From: Spirochaetaceae bacterium
GTDB taxonomy: Bacteria; Spirochaetota; Spirochaetia; B11-G9
Direction: 5' to 3'
NCBI GenBank assembly: GCA_030600745.1
Contig: JAUVLL010000232.1
Location: 1 to 5,674, forward strand
DNA: 5,674 bases
The notes beneath the pieces are model-generated. The model saw nothing but the letters and a program-made list of their open reading frames with translations. It made no database searches and had not been told where the DNA came from. Positions 1-5,674 of the stretch are shown in pieces; position 1 is the first letter of the stretch; each line of letters begins with the position of its first letter. Made by a program: the position numbers and the translations under genes.

Positions 1-1
1 A

Positions 2-646
2 GGTTTTTTTCATGGTGGGGCACTTAAGGATACTTTTGGTGCTACCTATGCGTCTGGAGAGGACAGGGATTACGACACTTTTGGTGAGGACAATGTGCCA
101 ATCTATTATTCCTATCATCCATATCCGTATACATATTATCCTGCTGTTGAGTACACTTTGGAAGATGGGACAAGGATGCCCATCGATTATACACAGAACT
201 ATATTGGATACAAGTACGGAGAAAACAACATTTCCTTCCTTCTGGACTACGCAAATATCTTACATTCGAGAAGCAGCCGGGAGCTGTCGGTCTATGCTGC
301 TCTGGAGTGGGTGTTAAACGGCTCCAAAAGCCCGGCTAACCCCTGGCATGAATATGATAGATGGACACATATTCCTGATCCTACCCAGTTACTTGACGGT
401 ACAGTGGAGCAGATAGTAAGCCTTCGGGCAAGAGTTGACAGGCCGGTAAATATCTTTGGCGTCCCTTTTACGGTATTTGGTGATCTGGAGCTGGGAATAG
501 CCTTCAATGCCATGGGACTTGAACCTGCAGACGAAGATCCTGCATCAGAATTTGTAGAGGCATGGATCTACCGGCCTCAATCTGGAGTGAATGAGCCACT
601 TTACCAATTATCCATTGGCCTTAGTTATCTGTGGCGGCTTAAATAG
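2..646 (+). CDS. Outer-membrane beta-barrel protein, possibly Wzi-like capsule assembly protein (3' part)
   Basis: The frame is open from the first bases and stops with TAG at 644-646, so the gene begins upstream; 214 residues are visible. The GTG at 95 is internal, because the same frame continues upstream with similar composition. The protein is rich in Tyr, Trp and Gly with short alternating hydrophobic/polar stretches, for example ISFLLDYANIL, ELSVYAALEWVL and FGDLELGIAFNAMG. It ends in a strand-like LYQLSIGLSYLWRLK. These are features of an outer-membrane barrel, and the last segment would be the closing strand. The style resembles the Wzi capsule-assembly family (a barrel that anchors capsule at the surface), and the sugar transferase three genes downstream fits this. 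The Wzi assignment comes from memory of the family, without an alignment, and is tentative; the barrel call is firmer. The next gene starts 35 bp downstream, suggesting one operon. Any signal peptide lies outside the window. Confidence 0.62.
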   Translation, partial: GFFHGGALKDTFGATYASGEDRDYDTFGEDNVPIYYSYHPYPYTYYPAVEYTLEDGTRMPIDYTQNYIGYKYGENNISFLLDYANILHSRSSRELSVYAALEWVLNGSKSPANPWHEYDRWTHIPDPTQLLDGTVEQIVSLRARVDRPVNIFGVPFTVFGDLELGIAFNAMGLEPADEDPASEFVEAWIYRPQSGVNEPLYQLSIGLSYLWRLK

Positions 647-669
647 TTATTTTTTCTGTTAGTTATTTC

Positions 670-675
670 AGGGTG
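670..675 (+). promoter_or_regulatory. Weak ribosome binding site that decides the start of the lipoprotein gene
   Basis: AGGGTG at 670-675 is a degenerate Shine-Dalgarno sequence lying 6 nt before the GTG at 682. In-frame GTG codons also occur at 673 and 676, but they overlap this motif and have no purine-rich sequence upstream. Starting at 682 gives MKK followed by a hydrophobic core, the classic lipoprotein n-region, so 682 is preferred. Confidence 0.5.
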
Positions 676-681
676 GTGGTT

Positions 682-2718
682 GTGAAAAAAATCTTATCCA
701 TTTTACTGCCGGTAATATTGTTTCTAACAGCATGTAGCGCTTTACCAACAAGTCCGAATGATCCGGTAATCGGATCATTCGGGCAAACAAATAATGACTT
801 AATAAGTTTCATAGATATAATTACAGTTACAAATGCAGCAGCGAATACAAGCCCTGATTCAGAGATCTACTTTGATATTTGCTACAGGGAAAGTGGAACA
901 GACACTCTGGTATCTCTTATGGGTGATTCAAAGAGAATAAACGGTTTTGATGATATTGGGAAAGGCCGGACAAACCGGTTTAGTTTTAAGCCTCAATCGG
1001 ATAATGTTCGAATTGGACAGTTAGAGAAATTCAGTCTAAAGAATACAGGAAGCGATGGATGGCAATATAACTGTATAGTTGTAATTGTTAATAAGAAGCG
1101 TGTCCTGTTTTCTGTTGATGGAATTGATGGCTGGCTGAATAAGGGTAGTTCATATGTTGTTGACAGGAACTTTTCCGGCAATGAACATCTTAAAATCGAT
1201 ACAATTCATAATCCATCTGCAATTAGAGCAGCAATAACTACTCCACAGAATATTTCTGTAATAACAACAACGGCAAATATGATTTCTGCCGATACAGGTG
1301 CTGATATTTATATAAAATTTATTGCAGACAGTTCTCTCCCAAATCTGGTATTGCCTGATTACACCTGTGAGCCGACAGCAAACGAATATAGACTGGACAC
1401 CCCTGGTGACGATCTCAGGGATGGTCGGTCCGATTATTTTTCTCTGCATCCCAAATTGGTACCGGCTTCATTTACAAAAACACAACTTACCTACAGAGCG
1501 AATAGTGATGGAGATACAGATGACTGGTGTTTTTCAACTATTCTTGTACTGGCAGGTGGAGCTGTTGTTTATTATAAGGATTTTGCATCAGAACCAATTA
1601 CAATCAATAATACAATAAAAAATTATCGCTGTTTAGGGGCGACTGGTGGGAAAATCTGGATAGATAAATATCCTGAACCCCCTGGAATAACCAATGGCTT
1701 TACAATTGCTATTCTTCCTGACACCCAGGGATATACGGTCCGAGGTAGCCAGGGGATGTATCATACCAATAATTCCGATCTTGGATTTTACAGGCAGATA
1801 GAATGGATAGTTGATAATATGTACAGCAGGAATATTAAATATGTTGTACATATGGGAGATCTGATTGAGGGATATGAAAGTGATCTGCTCAAATGGGATT
1901 TCGATGCTTATGCTGAACAATGGAGATGTGCCAGAGGAGCTATGGATGTTCTAAGTGAAGTTGGGATCCCATTTGGTTTTCTCCCGGGAAACCATGACGA
2001 GGATTCATCAATAAATCCATTTCAGGATTCTTATAAGAACTATTTTCCTATTGAAAATTATTCCAATAAACCTGGATTTGCCGGTAATCTGGATGGTATG
2101 ACAAGCAATGCCTGGGAAATATCAGTTGGTAATAAACGGTATCTGTTCATCAATGTTGAAGATTTAGAATCTCCGGTTAGTATATTCAATACCAGAGACA
2201 GAAGTAATATTCAGAATTGGATGAAGGGTATTTTACCTGATTATAGAGGGGAAGATGATAGGGTAATTCTATCAACCCATTCATTTGCTAAAATTGATGG
2301 AAGTTTTTATAATAATGCCCGCGATCTGCTGGAGGGGGTATTAACAGACACCCGTAATGGATTACAGGTAGATAATGGAAATAGAATAGATTTAGTTCTA
2401 TGCGGTCATCTGGACGGAGTTGTCTATGTTCCCGGGGAAGAAACTACTCTGGCCTCCGGCGTTACAATAGATTACCCACCTGTAATTCTCTCTAATTTTC
2501 AGGGTGAATATGAAAATAGTTTTAAAAAGACAACTTATGGGAATGGCTGGATGAGGACCTTTACAATTTTTAATAATGACGCTGAAATCTTAACATTTTC
2601 TGTTTTAAACTACAGCAGCCATACAATGGGTAACGACCGAATTAAATCCGGATTTGTACCGGAAAATGGAAAAAGTACAATTCATAATTATGAAAATTTT
2701 AATTTTTTCTTTCCTTGA
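682..2718 (+). CDS. Lipoprotein with two PLAT/LH2-like domains and a calcineurin-like metallophosphoesterase domain
   Basis: This is a 678-residue protein from the preferred GTG start; GTG at 673 or 676 would add two or three residues. Residues 1-18 are a lipoprotein signal ending in the lipobox LTAC, with Cys18 as the lipidation site, so the protein is membrane-anchored on the periplasmic or outer face. Residues about 43-160 and 190-308 are two copies of a beta-sandwich resembling PLAT/LH2. Aligned anchors are SEIYF (60-64) with ADIYI (207-211), DDIGKGR (90-96) with DDLRDGR (243-249), and Trp127 with Trp282. Residues about 340-650 carry phosphoesterase motifs: PDTQGY with Asp347 and Gln349, GDLIE with Asp393, GNHD at 436-439, His533 in STHSF, and GHLDG with His576 and Asp578. 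Two usual metal-binding histidines are therefore Gln349 and Asp578. Phosphomonoester or phosphodiester hydrolysis is expected from the family; the substrate is unknown. PLAT domains commonly bind lipids or proteins. The stop overlaps the start of the next gene. Confidence 0.88.
   Translation: MKKILSILLPVILFLTACSALPTSPNDPVIGSFGQTNNDLISFIDIITVTNAAANTSPDSEIYFDICYRESGTDTLVSLMGDSKRINGFDDIGKGRTNRFSFKPQSDNVRIGQLEKFSLKNTGSDGWQYNCIVVIVNKKRVLFSVDGIDGWLNKGSSYVVDRNFSGNEHLKIDTIHNPSAIRAAITTPQNISVITTTANMISADTGADIYIKFIADSSLPNLVLPDYTCEPTANEYRLDTPGDDLRDGRSDYFSLHPKLVPASFTKTQLTYRANSDGDTDDWCFSTILVLAGGAVVYYKDFASEPITINNTIKNYRCLGATGGKIWIDKYPEPPGITNGFTIAILPDTQGYTVRGSQGMYHTNNSDLGFYRQIEWIVDNMYSRNIKYVVHMGDLIEGYESDLLKWDFDAYAEQWRCARGAMDVLSEVGIPFGFLPGNHDEDSSINPFQDSYKNYFPIENYSNKPGFAGNLDGMTSNAWEISVGNKRYLFINVEDLESPVSIFNTRDRSNIQNWMKGILPDYRGEDDRVILSTHSFAKIDGSFYNNARDLLEGVLTDTRNGLQVDNGNRIDLVLCGHLDGVVYVPGEETTLASGVTIDYPPVILSNFQGEYENSFKKTTYGNGWMRTFTIFNNDAEILTFSVLNYSSHTMGNDRIKSGFVPENGKSTIHNYENFNFFFP
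754..782. repeat. Perfect 12-bp inverted repeat with 5-nt loop inside the lipoprotein gene
   Basis: CCGAATGATCCG at 754-765 is followed by GTAAT and then its exact reverse complement CGGATCATTCGG at 771-782. G766 and T770 could add a wobble pair and shrink the loop, and T753/G783 could add another outside. The stem lies 72 nt after the GTG start and encodes the stretch just behind the lipidated cysteine (residues 25-34). No T-run follows, so it does not look like an intrinsic terminator. A translation-modulating mRNA hairpin, a dispersed palindromic element or a protein-binding site are all possible. Confidence 0.8.
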
Positions 2719-3527
2719 AAATTAACCTGAAATGTGGCATATATTTGAGAGTGATACAAAATAATAATAATTGGAAAACAATAACTCTTCTTTTAACAGG
2801 ACTGTACTTTCTCCTGGCGGTTTTCCCAATGGCTGCAGGGGATCTTCCATTCAGGAACCTTTCCTCAGAGGAATTGGTTAAACTTCAGCATGGGGAGCGT
2901 CTGTTTCGTGTTCTTGACACCTACAAAGATTTTTGTCTTCAGACTGAAGATTCTGAGAGTGAACAAATAAGATCTCTTCTCAAAGAGGTCAAACCAAATT
3001 TTCTTGCCGAAATCCTTATGATTATCCCGGTCGATGAAAATCTGGATAATCTTGCTTTTATTCGAAATACATTGATGGATGTTACTCTTTTTGACAATAT
3101 TCCCTACTATTCGAAGCGCAATGAGAAGTGGTATCCTCTATATGAGGACACTAAGATACTCTCACAAACAACCACTGCTCCCGGTCAGGATACAATCATG
3201 GCCTATCAAAAGATGAAACCCTTCAAACCCCATGAAACAAGGTACAAATTCCGTATTCAGGGAGATACATTTTTCTTTGAGAGCAGGAACAGCAATAATA
3301 TTTATTATAAAAACTTCAAAGCGGTCAGGAAAGGCAATATGATAACTCTTCTTTGGATACGGGATGAGGGTGACAGGCTGATTATTTACGGGATCGGTGG
3401 AGCTTCGGCTTTTACATTTTTTGGACTTTTCGGGGAAAGGATGGGTGATTCCTTTATTGGAAGAATGGAAGCTTTTTTCTCCTGGTTTTATGATAATTAT
3501 ATAACCGAAATGATGAAGAAAAGTTAG
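2715..3527 (+). CDS. Exported protein of unknown function, possibly a spirochaetal DUF family
   Basis: This encodes 270 residues from a TTG at 2715, whose TTGA overlaps the TGA stop of the preceding gene; this arrangement is typical of translational coupling, and no good Shine-Dalgarno sequence precedes it. An in-frame GTG at 2751 would give a 258-residue protein and a more ordinary signal peptide, so the start is uncertain. A hydrophobic segment (residues 23-37) followed by MAAGD suggests signal peptidase I cleavage near residue 42 and a periplasmic location. The mature part is mixed alpha/beta, with conserved-looking stretches such as NIPYYSKRNEKWYPLYED, FFFESRNSNNIYYK, a Gly/Phe-rich segment at 222-240 (IIYGIGGASAFTFFGLFG) and FIGRMEAFFSWF near the C-terminus. 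I see no enzymatic motif. The pattern reminds me of DUF6675, a family I recall from spirochaetes, but I could not confirm this. It sits 10 bp before the sugar transferase gene, so a role in the same envelope pathway is likely. Confidence 0.8.
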   Translation: MKINLKCGIYLRVIQNNNNWKTITLLLTGLYFLLAVFPMAAGDLPFRNLSSEELVKLQHGERLFRVLDTYKDFCLQTEDSESEQIRSLLKEVKPNFLAEILMIIPVDENLDNLAFIRNTLMDVTLFDNIPYYSKRNEKWYPLYEDTKILSQTTTAPGQDTIMAYQKMKPFKPHETRYKFRIQGDTFFFESRNSNNIYYKNFKAVRKGNMITLLWIRDEGDRLIIYGIGGASAFTFFGLFGERMGDSFIGRMEAFFSWFYDNYITEMMKKS

Positions 3528-3528
3528 C

Positions 3529-3534
3529 AGGAGG
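3529..3534 (+). promoter_or_regulatory. Consensus Shine-Dalgarno for the sugar transferase gene
   Basis: AGGAGG is a perfect Shine-Dalgarno core in the 10-bp gap between the stop of the upstream gene (3525-3527) and the ATG at 3538. The spacer is only 3 nt, shorter than usual. It is the strongest ribosome binding site in the window, suggesting that the transferase is translated efficiently in its own right and not only by coupling. Confidence 0.75.
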
Positions 3535-3537
3535 AAT

Positions 3538-4908
3538 ATGAATCGCAGATTTTTAAAGGTGATTATATTTTTCATTGATTTTCTTATACTCCAGCTTTCG
3601 CTTTGTATGACACTTATCCTGCGTTATGGAATCAGTGAATTATTGTTTCAGTGGGGGCGACATTTTTCTATTTTTAGTATGATTTCTATTATTTGGTTTA
3701 TTGTTTTCTATATTGCGGATCTTTATAACATTACTCAGCCTTTGAACTATAAGTATTTCCTACTTTGTATGACAATAAATATTGGGCTGGCGATTTCATT
3801 TTTTTATATTTCCCCTGGTATCTCTATTTCTCCCAAAACCAATCTGGGTCTTGTAGCCGTTTTTTTTGTTGTTCTATTTATATGTTGGAGAAATATTATT
3901 GAACATTTTCTTGATCGTATTGGTATACAAAAATTTCTGGTTATCATTGGTGTAGATAAATACTCTCTGGAAATTGCGGAAAAAATTATGTGTAATCATC
4001 GCCTGGGGTACACACTTTCCGGATTTGTAGTAGGAGAAAAAGATTCTGTATATAATAAAATTCCGGAATGGCTGAAGAGAAGTTCTGTCTTTCTTATGAG
4101 CAGTATGGATGAACTTTCCGACTATCTTGAAAAACAGGAAATCCACTCTATTGTAGTAAGCGAAACATGGTATAAAGATATTCACCAGCATCTATACCGT
4201 TTTTTCCCGAAAGGGGTGCGCATGTACCAGCTTACTACTTTTTGGGAGTTGATTGAAGAGACTATCCCTGTGAATGCCACTGATGATCTGTGGTTTCTCC
4301 AGAACATGAGTCGCGGCCCTTACTCAGTCTACCATAAGCTTAAACGGTTTTTTGATCTTTTTGTTGCATTGATTTTTTTGCCCCTAATCATGTTTTTTTG
4401 TTTGCTGACTGCCTTTCTGGTAATTATTACAAGCAGGGGACCTGTTATTTACAAACAGATTCGTGTTGGTCTTGGTAATAAAAATTTTACAATATACAAA
4501 TTTCGCAGTATGAGGGTGGATGCAGAAAAGAATGGAGCTGTATGGGCCAGTACAAAGGATCCACGTCTTACTGTTGTAGGTGATTTTATCCGTCGTTTCC
4601 GTCTGGATGAGCTTCCTCAGATTTTTAATATAATTAAGGGGGATATGAGCTTTATCGGTCCCAGACCGGAGCGACCGGAATTTGTTAAACATCTTGTCAG
4701 AGATATTCCCCACTATAATCTGCGCCATCTTATCAAACCAGGTCTTTCCGGCTGGGCCCAGGTAAAATACCGCTATGGAGCCTCTAAAGAGGATTCAGTG
4801 GTGAAGTTGATGTACGATCTTTTTTATGTAAAGAACGTCTCTCCAATTCTGGATGTGAGGATAGCATTAAAAACGGTTTTGACAATTCTGACAAAAAGCG
4901 GACGTTAA
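3538..4908 (+). CDS. Polyprenyl-phosphate hexose-1-phosphate transferase (WbaP/WcaJ-type initiating sugar transferase)
   Basis: This 456-residue protein has the usual length of the large WbaP/WcaJ-type initiating transferases. It moves a hexose-1-phosphate from a nucleotide sugar to undecaprenyl phosphate at the inner membrane, the first step of exopolysaccharide, capsule or O-unit synthesis. Four transmembrane helices are visible at about 7-29, 44-63, 73-93 and 102-118. A cytoplasmic Rossmann-like domain follows (about 130-255). Its loop reads IIGVDKYS instead of a glycine-rich GxGxxG, so nucleotide binding there is doubtful. The catalytic domain begins with the hydrophobic re-entrant helix at about 271-297, with Pro282 at its break. 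It continues with SRGPVIYKQIRVG, YKFRSM (320-325), RLDELPQ with the Asp357-Glu358 catalytic pair, GDMSFIGPRPE (GPRPE 374-378), KPGLSGWAQV and the closing YDLFYVKN. All hallmark motifs are present, so it should be active. The sugar cannot be told from sequence alone. It follows gene 3 by 10 bp behind a consensus Shine-Dalgarno. Confidence 0.96.
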   Translation: MNRRFLKVIIFFIDFLILQLSLCMTLILRYGISELLFQWGRHFSIFSMISIIWFIVFYIADLYNITQPLNYKYFLLCMTINIGLAISFFYISPGISISPKTNLGLVAVFFVVLFICWRNIIEHFLDRIGIQKFLVIIGVDKYSLEIAEKIMCNHRLGYTLSGFVVGEKDSVYNKIPEWLKRSSVFLMSSMDELSDYLEKQEIHSIVVSETWYKDIHQHLYRFFPKGVRMYQLTTFWELIEETIPVNATDDLWFLQNMSRGPYSVYHKLKRFFDLFVALIFLPLIMFFCLLTAFLVIITSRGPVIYKQIRVGLGNKNFTIYKFRSMRVDAEKNGAVWASTKDPRLTVVGDFIRRFRLDELPQIFNIIKGDMSFIGPRPERPEFVKHLVRDIPHYNLRHLIKPGLSGWAQVKYRYGASKEDSVVKLMYDLFYVKNVSPILDVRIALKTVLTILTKSGR

Positions 4909-4937
4909 AACGGATAAATACGAAATATTGCCGTGAC

Positions 4938-4966
4938 TGGAAATATAACTCTGTCTGTGTTATAAA
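4938..4966 (+). promoter_or_regulatory. Possible weak sigma70-type promoter before the POTRA-barrel gene
   Basis: TGGAAA at 4938-4943 matches TTGACA at four of six positions. It is separated by 17 bp from TATAAA at 4961-4966, which matches TATAAT at five of six. Transcription would begin near 4973 and give a leader of under 30 nt. TATACT at 4971-4976 is an alternative -10 without a clear -35. The region is AT-rich, so such matches arise easily by chance. The 91-bp gap is the only spacing in the window that leaves room for a promoter. Confidence 0.22.
4944..4964. repeat. Short inverted repeat TATAAC-N9-GTTATA in the intergenic gap
   Basis: TATAAC at 4944-4949 and GTTATA at 4959-4964 are exact reverse complements separated by TCTGTCTGT. 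The stem is only 6 bp and nearly all A/T, and no T-run follows, so it is not a convincing terminator. The right arm overlaps the candidate -10, so it could be an operator. It may equally be chance in AT-rich DNA. Confidence 0.3.
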
Positions 4967-4988
4967 TGTCTATACTTTTATTATCAAT

Positions 4989-4994
4989 AGAGGA
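4989..4994 (+). promoter_or_regulatory. Ribosome binding site of the POTRA-barrel gene
   Basis: AGAGGA ends 5 nt before the ATG at 5000. This fixes the start and gives a protein with a clean signal peptide. No competing in-frame start lies nearby. Confidence 0.65.
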
Positions 4995-4999
4995 ACATT

Positions 5000-5674
5000 A
5001 TGTTGAAATTTTTTTGCTCTTACTTTCTGAATTCTTTTTTTACAGCAGCATTTTTATTTTGTTTATTTTGTTTTTCTTCTGAACTTTCTGCACAAACTTC
5101 AGAAACCCAGGAATCATTTTTTACTATAGCCGGAGTTTCTATTACTGTGGAAGGAAATACCCAGAAGAATCTTCTGAAAAATTATATAGAAATAAAAATT
5201 GGTAAACAGTTTCTAACTCTTAAGGAACTTGAAGACTATCTTCTGGATAAGCAGGTACATCTGAATAACAATAGAATCTTCGCAGAGGGAACAGTTTCCA
5301 TTGAAAGGATTGAGAAGCGAACAGACGGTCCTGATCAGGTTTATGTGGACGTCTGGGCAAAGGATACATGGAACATTATTGCCCTTCCTTATTTCAGATA
5401 TGATTCAAATGATGGACTTTTACTCTCTCTCCGGGGAAGAAACTATAATTTTCTGGGTTCCATGGAGCGGCTGGCTTTTAATCTGGACTACCGGTATACT
5501 GAGGATGAGAACAATCTGTTCTCCCTTAATGGAGAATTTTCACTTCCATTTGTTTTAATTGACAGGGACTGGGTTTTTGACATCGGTTATAATCTGGAGT
5601 ACGAGGAAGACAATTGGGAGACTTATCCGCTATATCTAAATCTGGATACTGATCTTGGCTATTTTTTTACCCTT
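5000..5674 (+). CDS. Outer-membrane protein with one N-terminal POTRA-like domain and a beta-barrel (5' part)
   Basis: The frame is open from the ATG at 5000 to the window end (225 residues), so the C-terminal part is missing. Residues 1-31 form a Phe/Cys-rich signal peptide ending in LSA before Gln32, a good signal peptidase I site. Residues about 40-120 fit one POTRA unit: ITVEGNT (first strand with the Gly-Asn turn seen in BamA-type repeats), a helix at about 55-63, IGKQFLTLKELEDYLLDKQ, RIFAEGTVSIERI and the final strand QVYVDVWAKDTW. From about residue 125 the sequence turns into alternating aromatic/polar strands (LPYFRYDSNDGLLLSLRG, ERLAFNLDYRYTED), as expected at the start of an Omp85/BamA-TamA-like barrel. 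Only one POTRA precedes the barrel, against five in BamA and three in TamA, so this is probably not the main BAM subunit. The nearby sugar transferase suggests a role in export or assembly of envelope polymers, but its own possible promoter leaves that open. Confidence 0.75.
   Translation, partial: MLKFFCSYFLNSFFTAAFLFCLFCFSSELSAQTSETQESFFTIAGVSITVEGNTQKNLLKNYIEIKIGKQFLTLKELEDYLLDKQVHLNNNRIFAEGTVSIERIEKRTDGPDQVYVDVWAKDTWNIIALPYFRYDSNDGLLLSLRGRNYNFLGSMERLAFNLDYRYTEDENNLFSLNGEFSLPFVLIDRDWVFDIGYNLEYEEDNWETYPLYLNLDTDLGYFFTL

Noticed and set aside
12..317. Open frame overlapping the first gene in another frame
   Set aside because: Its translation lacks domain character and it overlaps the barrel-coding frame, which is open to the window edge and shows clear amphipathic strands.
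622..668. Three copies of TAGTTAT (622, 644, 660), two of them within a 9-bp direct repeat TAGTTATTT around the end of gene 1
   Set aside because: The copies are unevenly spaced (22 and 16 bp), AT-rich, and one includes the stop codon and one lies in coding sequence. I see no second feature such as a promoter that would support an operator.
2644..2663. Perfect palindrome AAATCCGGATTT overlapping a TCCGG-N7-CCGGA stem near the 3' end of the lipoprotein gene
   Set aside because: It is short and lies inside coding sequence, with no T-run or nearby gene start to give it a role. Chance is a sufficient explanation.
3162..3575. Reverse-strand open frame across the end of gene 3 and the start of the transferase gene
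   Set aside because: It is antisense to two well-supported genes, has no ribosome binding site that I can see, and reads like a complement shadow.
4205..4216. CCC-GAAA-GGG mini-hairpin with a GNRA-type loop in the sugar transferase gene
   Set aside because: The stem is only three to four base pairs, inside a conserved coding region, and explained by the codons.
1..5674. CRISPR array, tRNA, rRNA, insertion sequence or integration site
   Set aside because: I saw no regularly spaced repeats, no tRNA-like cloverleaf or rRNA segments, no transposase or integrase gene and no terminal repeats on either strand.

Overview
The window holds five protein-coding genes, all on the + strand, packed head to tail. 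They read as one stretch of a cell-envelope and surface-polysaccharide locus. The DNA is AT-rich. The products are an outer-membrane barrel, a lipoprotein, a periplasmic protein of a type I associate with spirochaetes, a membrane sugar transferase and a POTRA-barrel protein, which means a bacterium with an outer membrane. A free-living spirochaete (Spirochaetota) is my best guess. It rests on gene style and the resemblance of gene 3 to a spirochaetal family of unknown function, not on any marker gene.

Layout: (1) 2-646 is the 3' part of an outer-membrane beta-barrel gene, possibly of the Wzi capsule-assembly type, cut by the window start. (2) 682-2718 is a large lipoprotein with two tandem PLAT/LH2-like beta-sandwich domains followed by a calcineurin-like metallophosphoesterase domain. 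(3) 2715-3527 is an exported protein of unknown function whose TTG start overlaps the previous stop. (4) 3538-4908 is a full-length polyprenyl-phosphate hexose-1-phosphate transferase, the enzyme type that starts exopolysaccharide or O-unit synthesis on the lipid carrier. (5) 5000-5674 is the 5' part of a secreted protein with one POTRA-like domain leading into an outer-membrane barrel, cut by the window end. Genes 1 to 4 are separated by 35 bp, a 4-bp overlap and 10 bp, so they are probably co-transcribed. The 91-bp gap before gene 5 is the only place with room for a separate promoter, and it contains a short inverted repeat but no terminator.

Working model (inference): the transferase loads the first sugar phosphate onto the polyprenyl carrier at the inner membrane. 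The barrel proteins act at the outer membrane in attachment or assembly of the polymer. The PLAT-phosphoesterase lipoprotein and the gene 3 product act in the periplasm or at the surface. The most unusual items are the phosphoesterase, in which both histidines of one metal site are replaced (DxQ and GHxD) and which sits on a tandem PLAT-like array, and a perfect 12-bp inverted repeat with a 5-nt loop at the start of its mature coding region.
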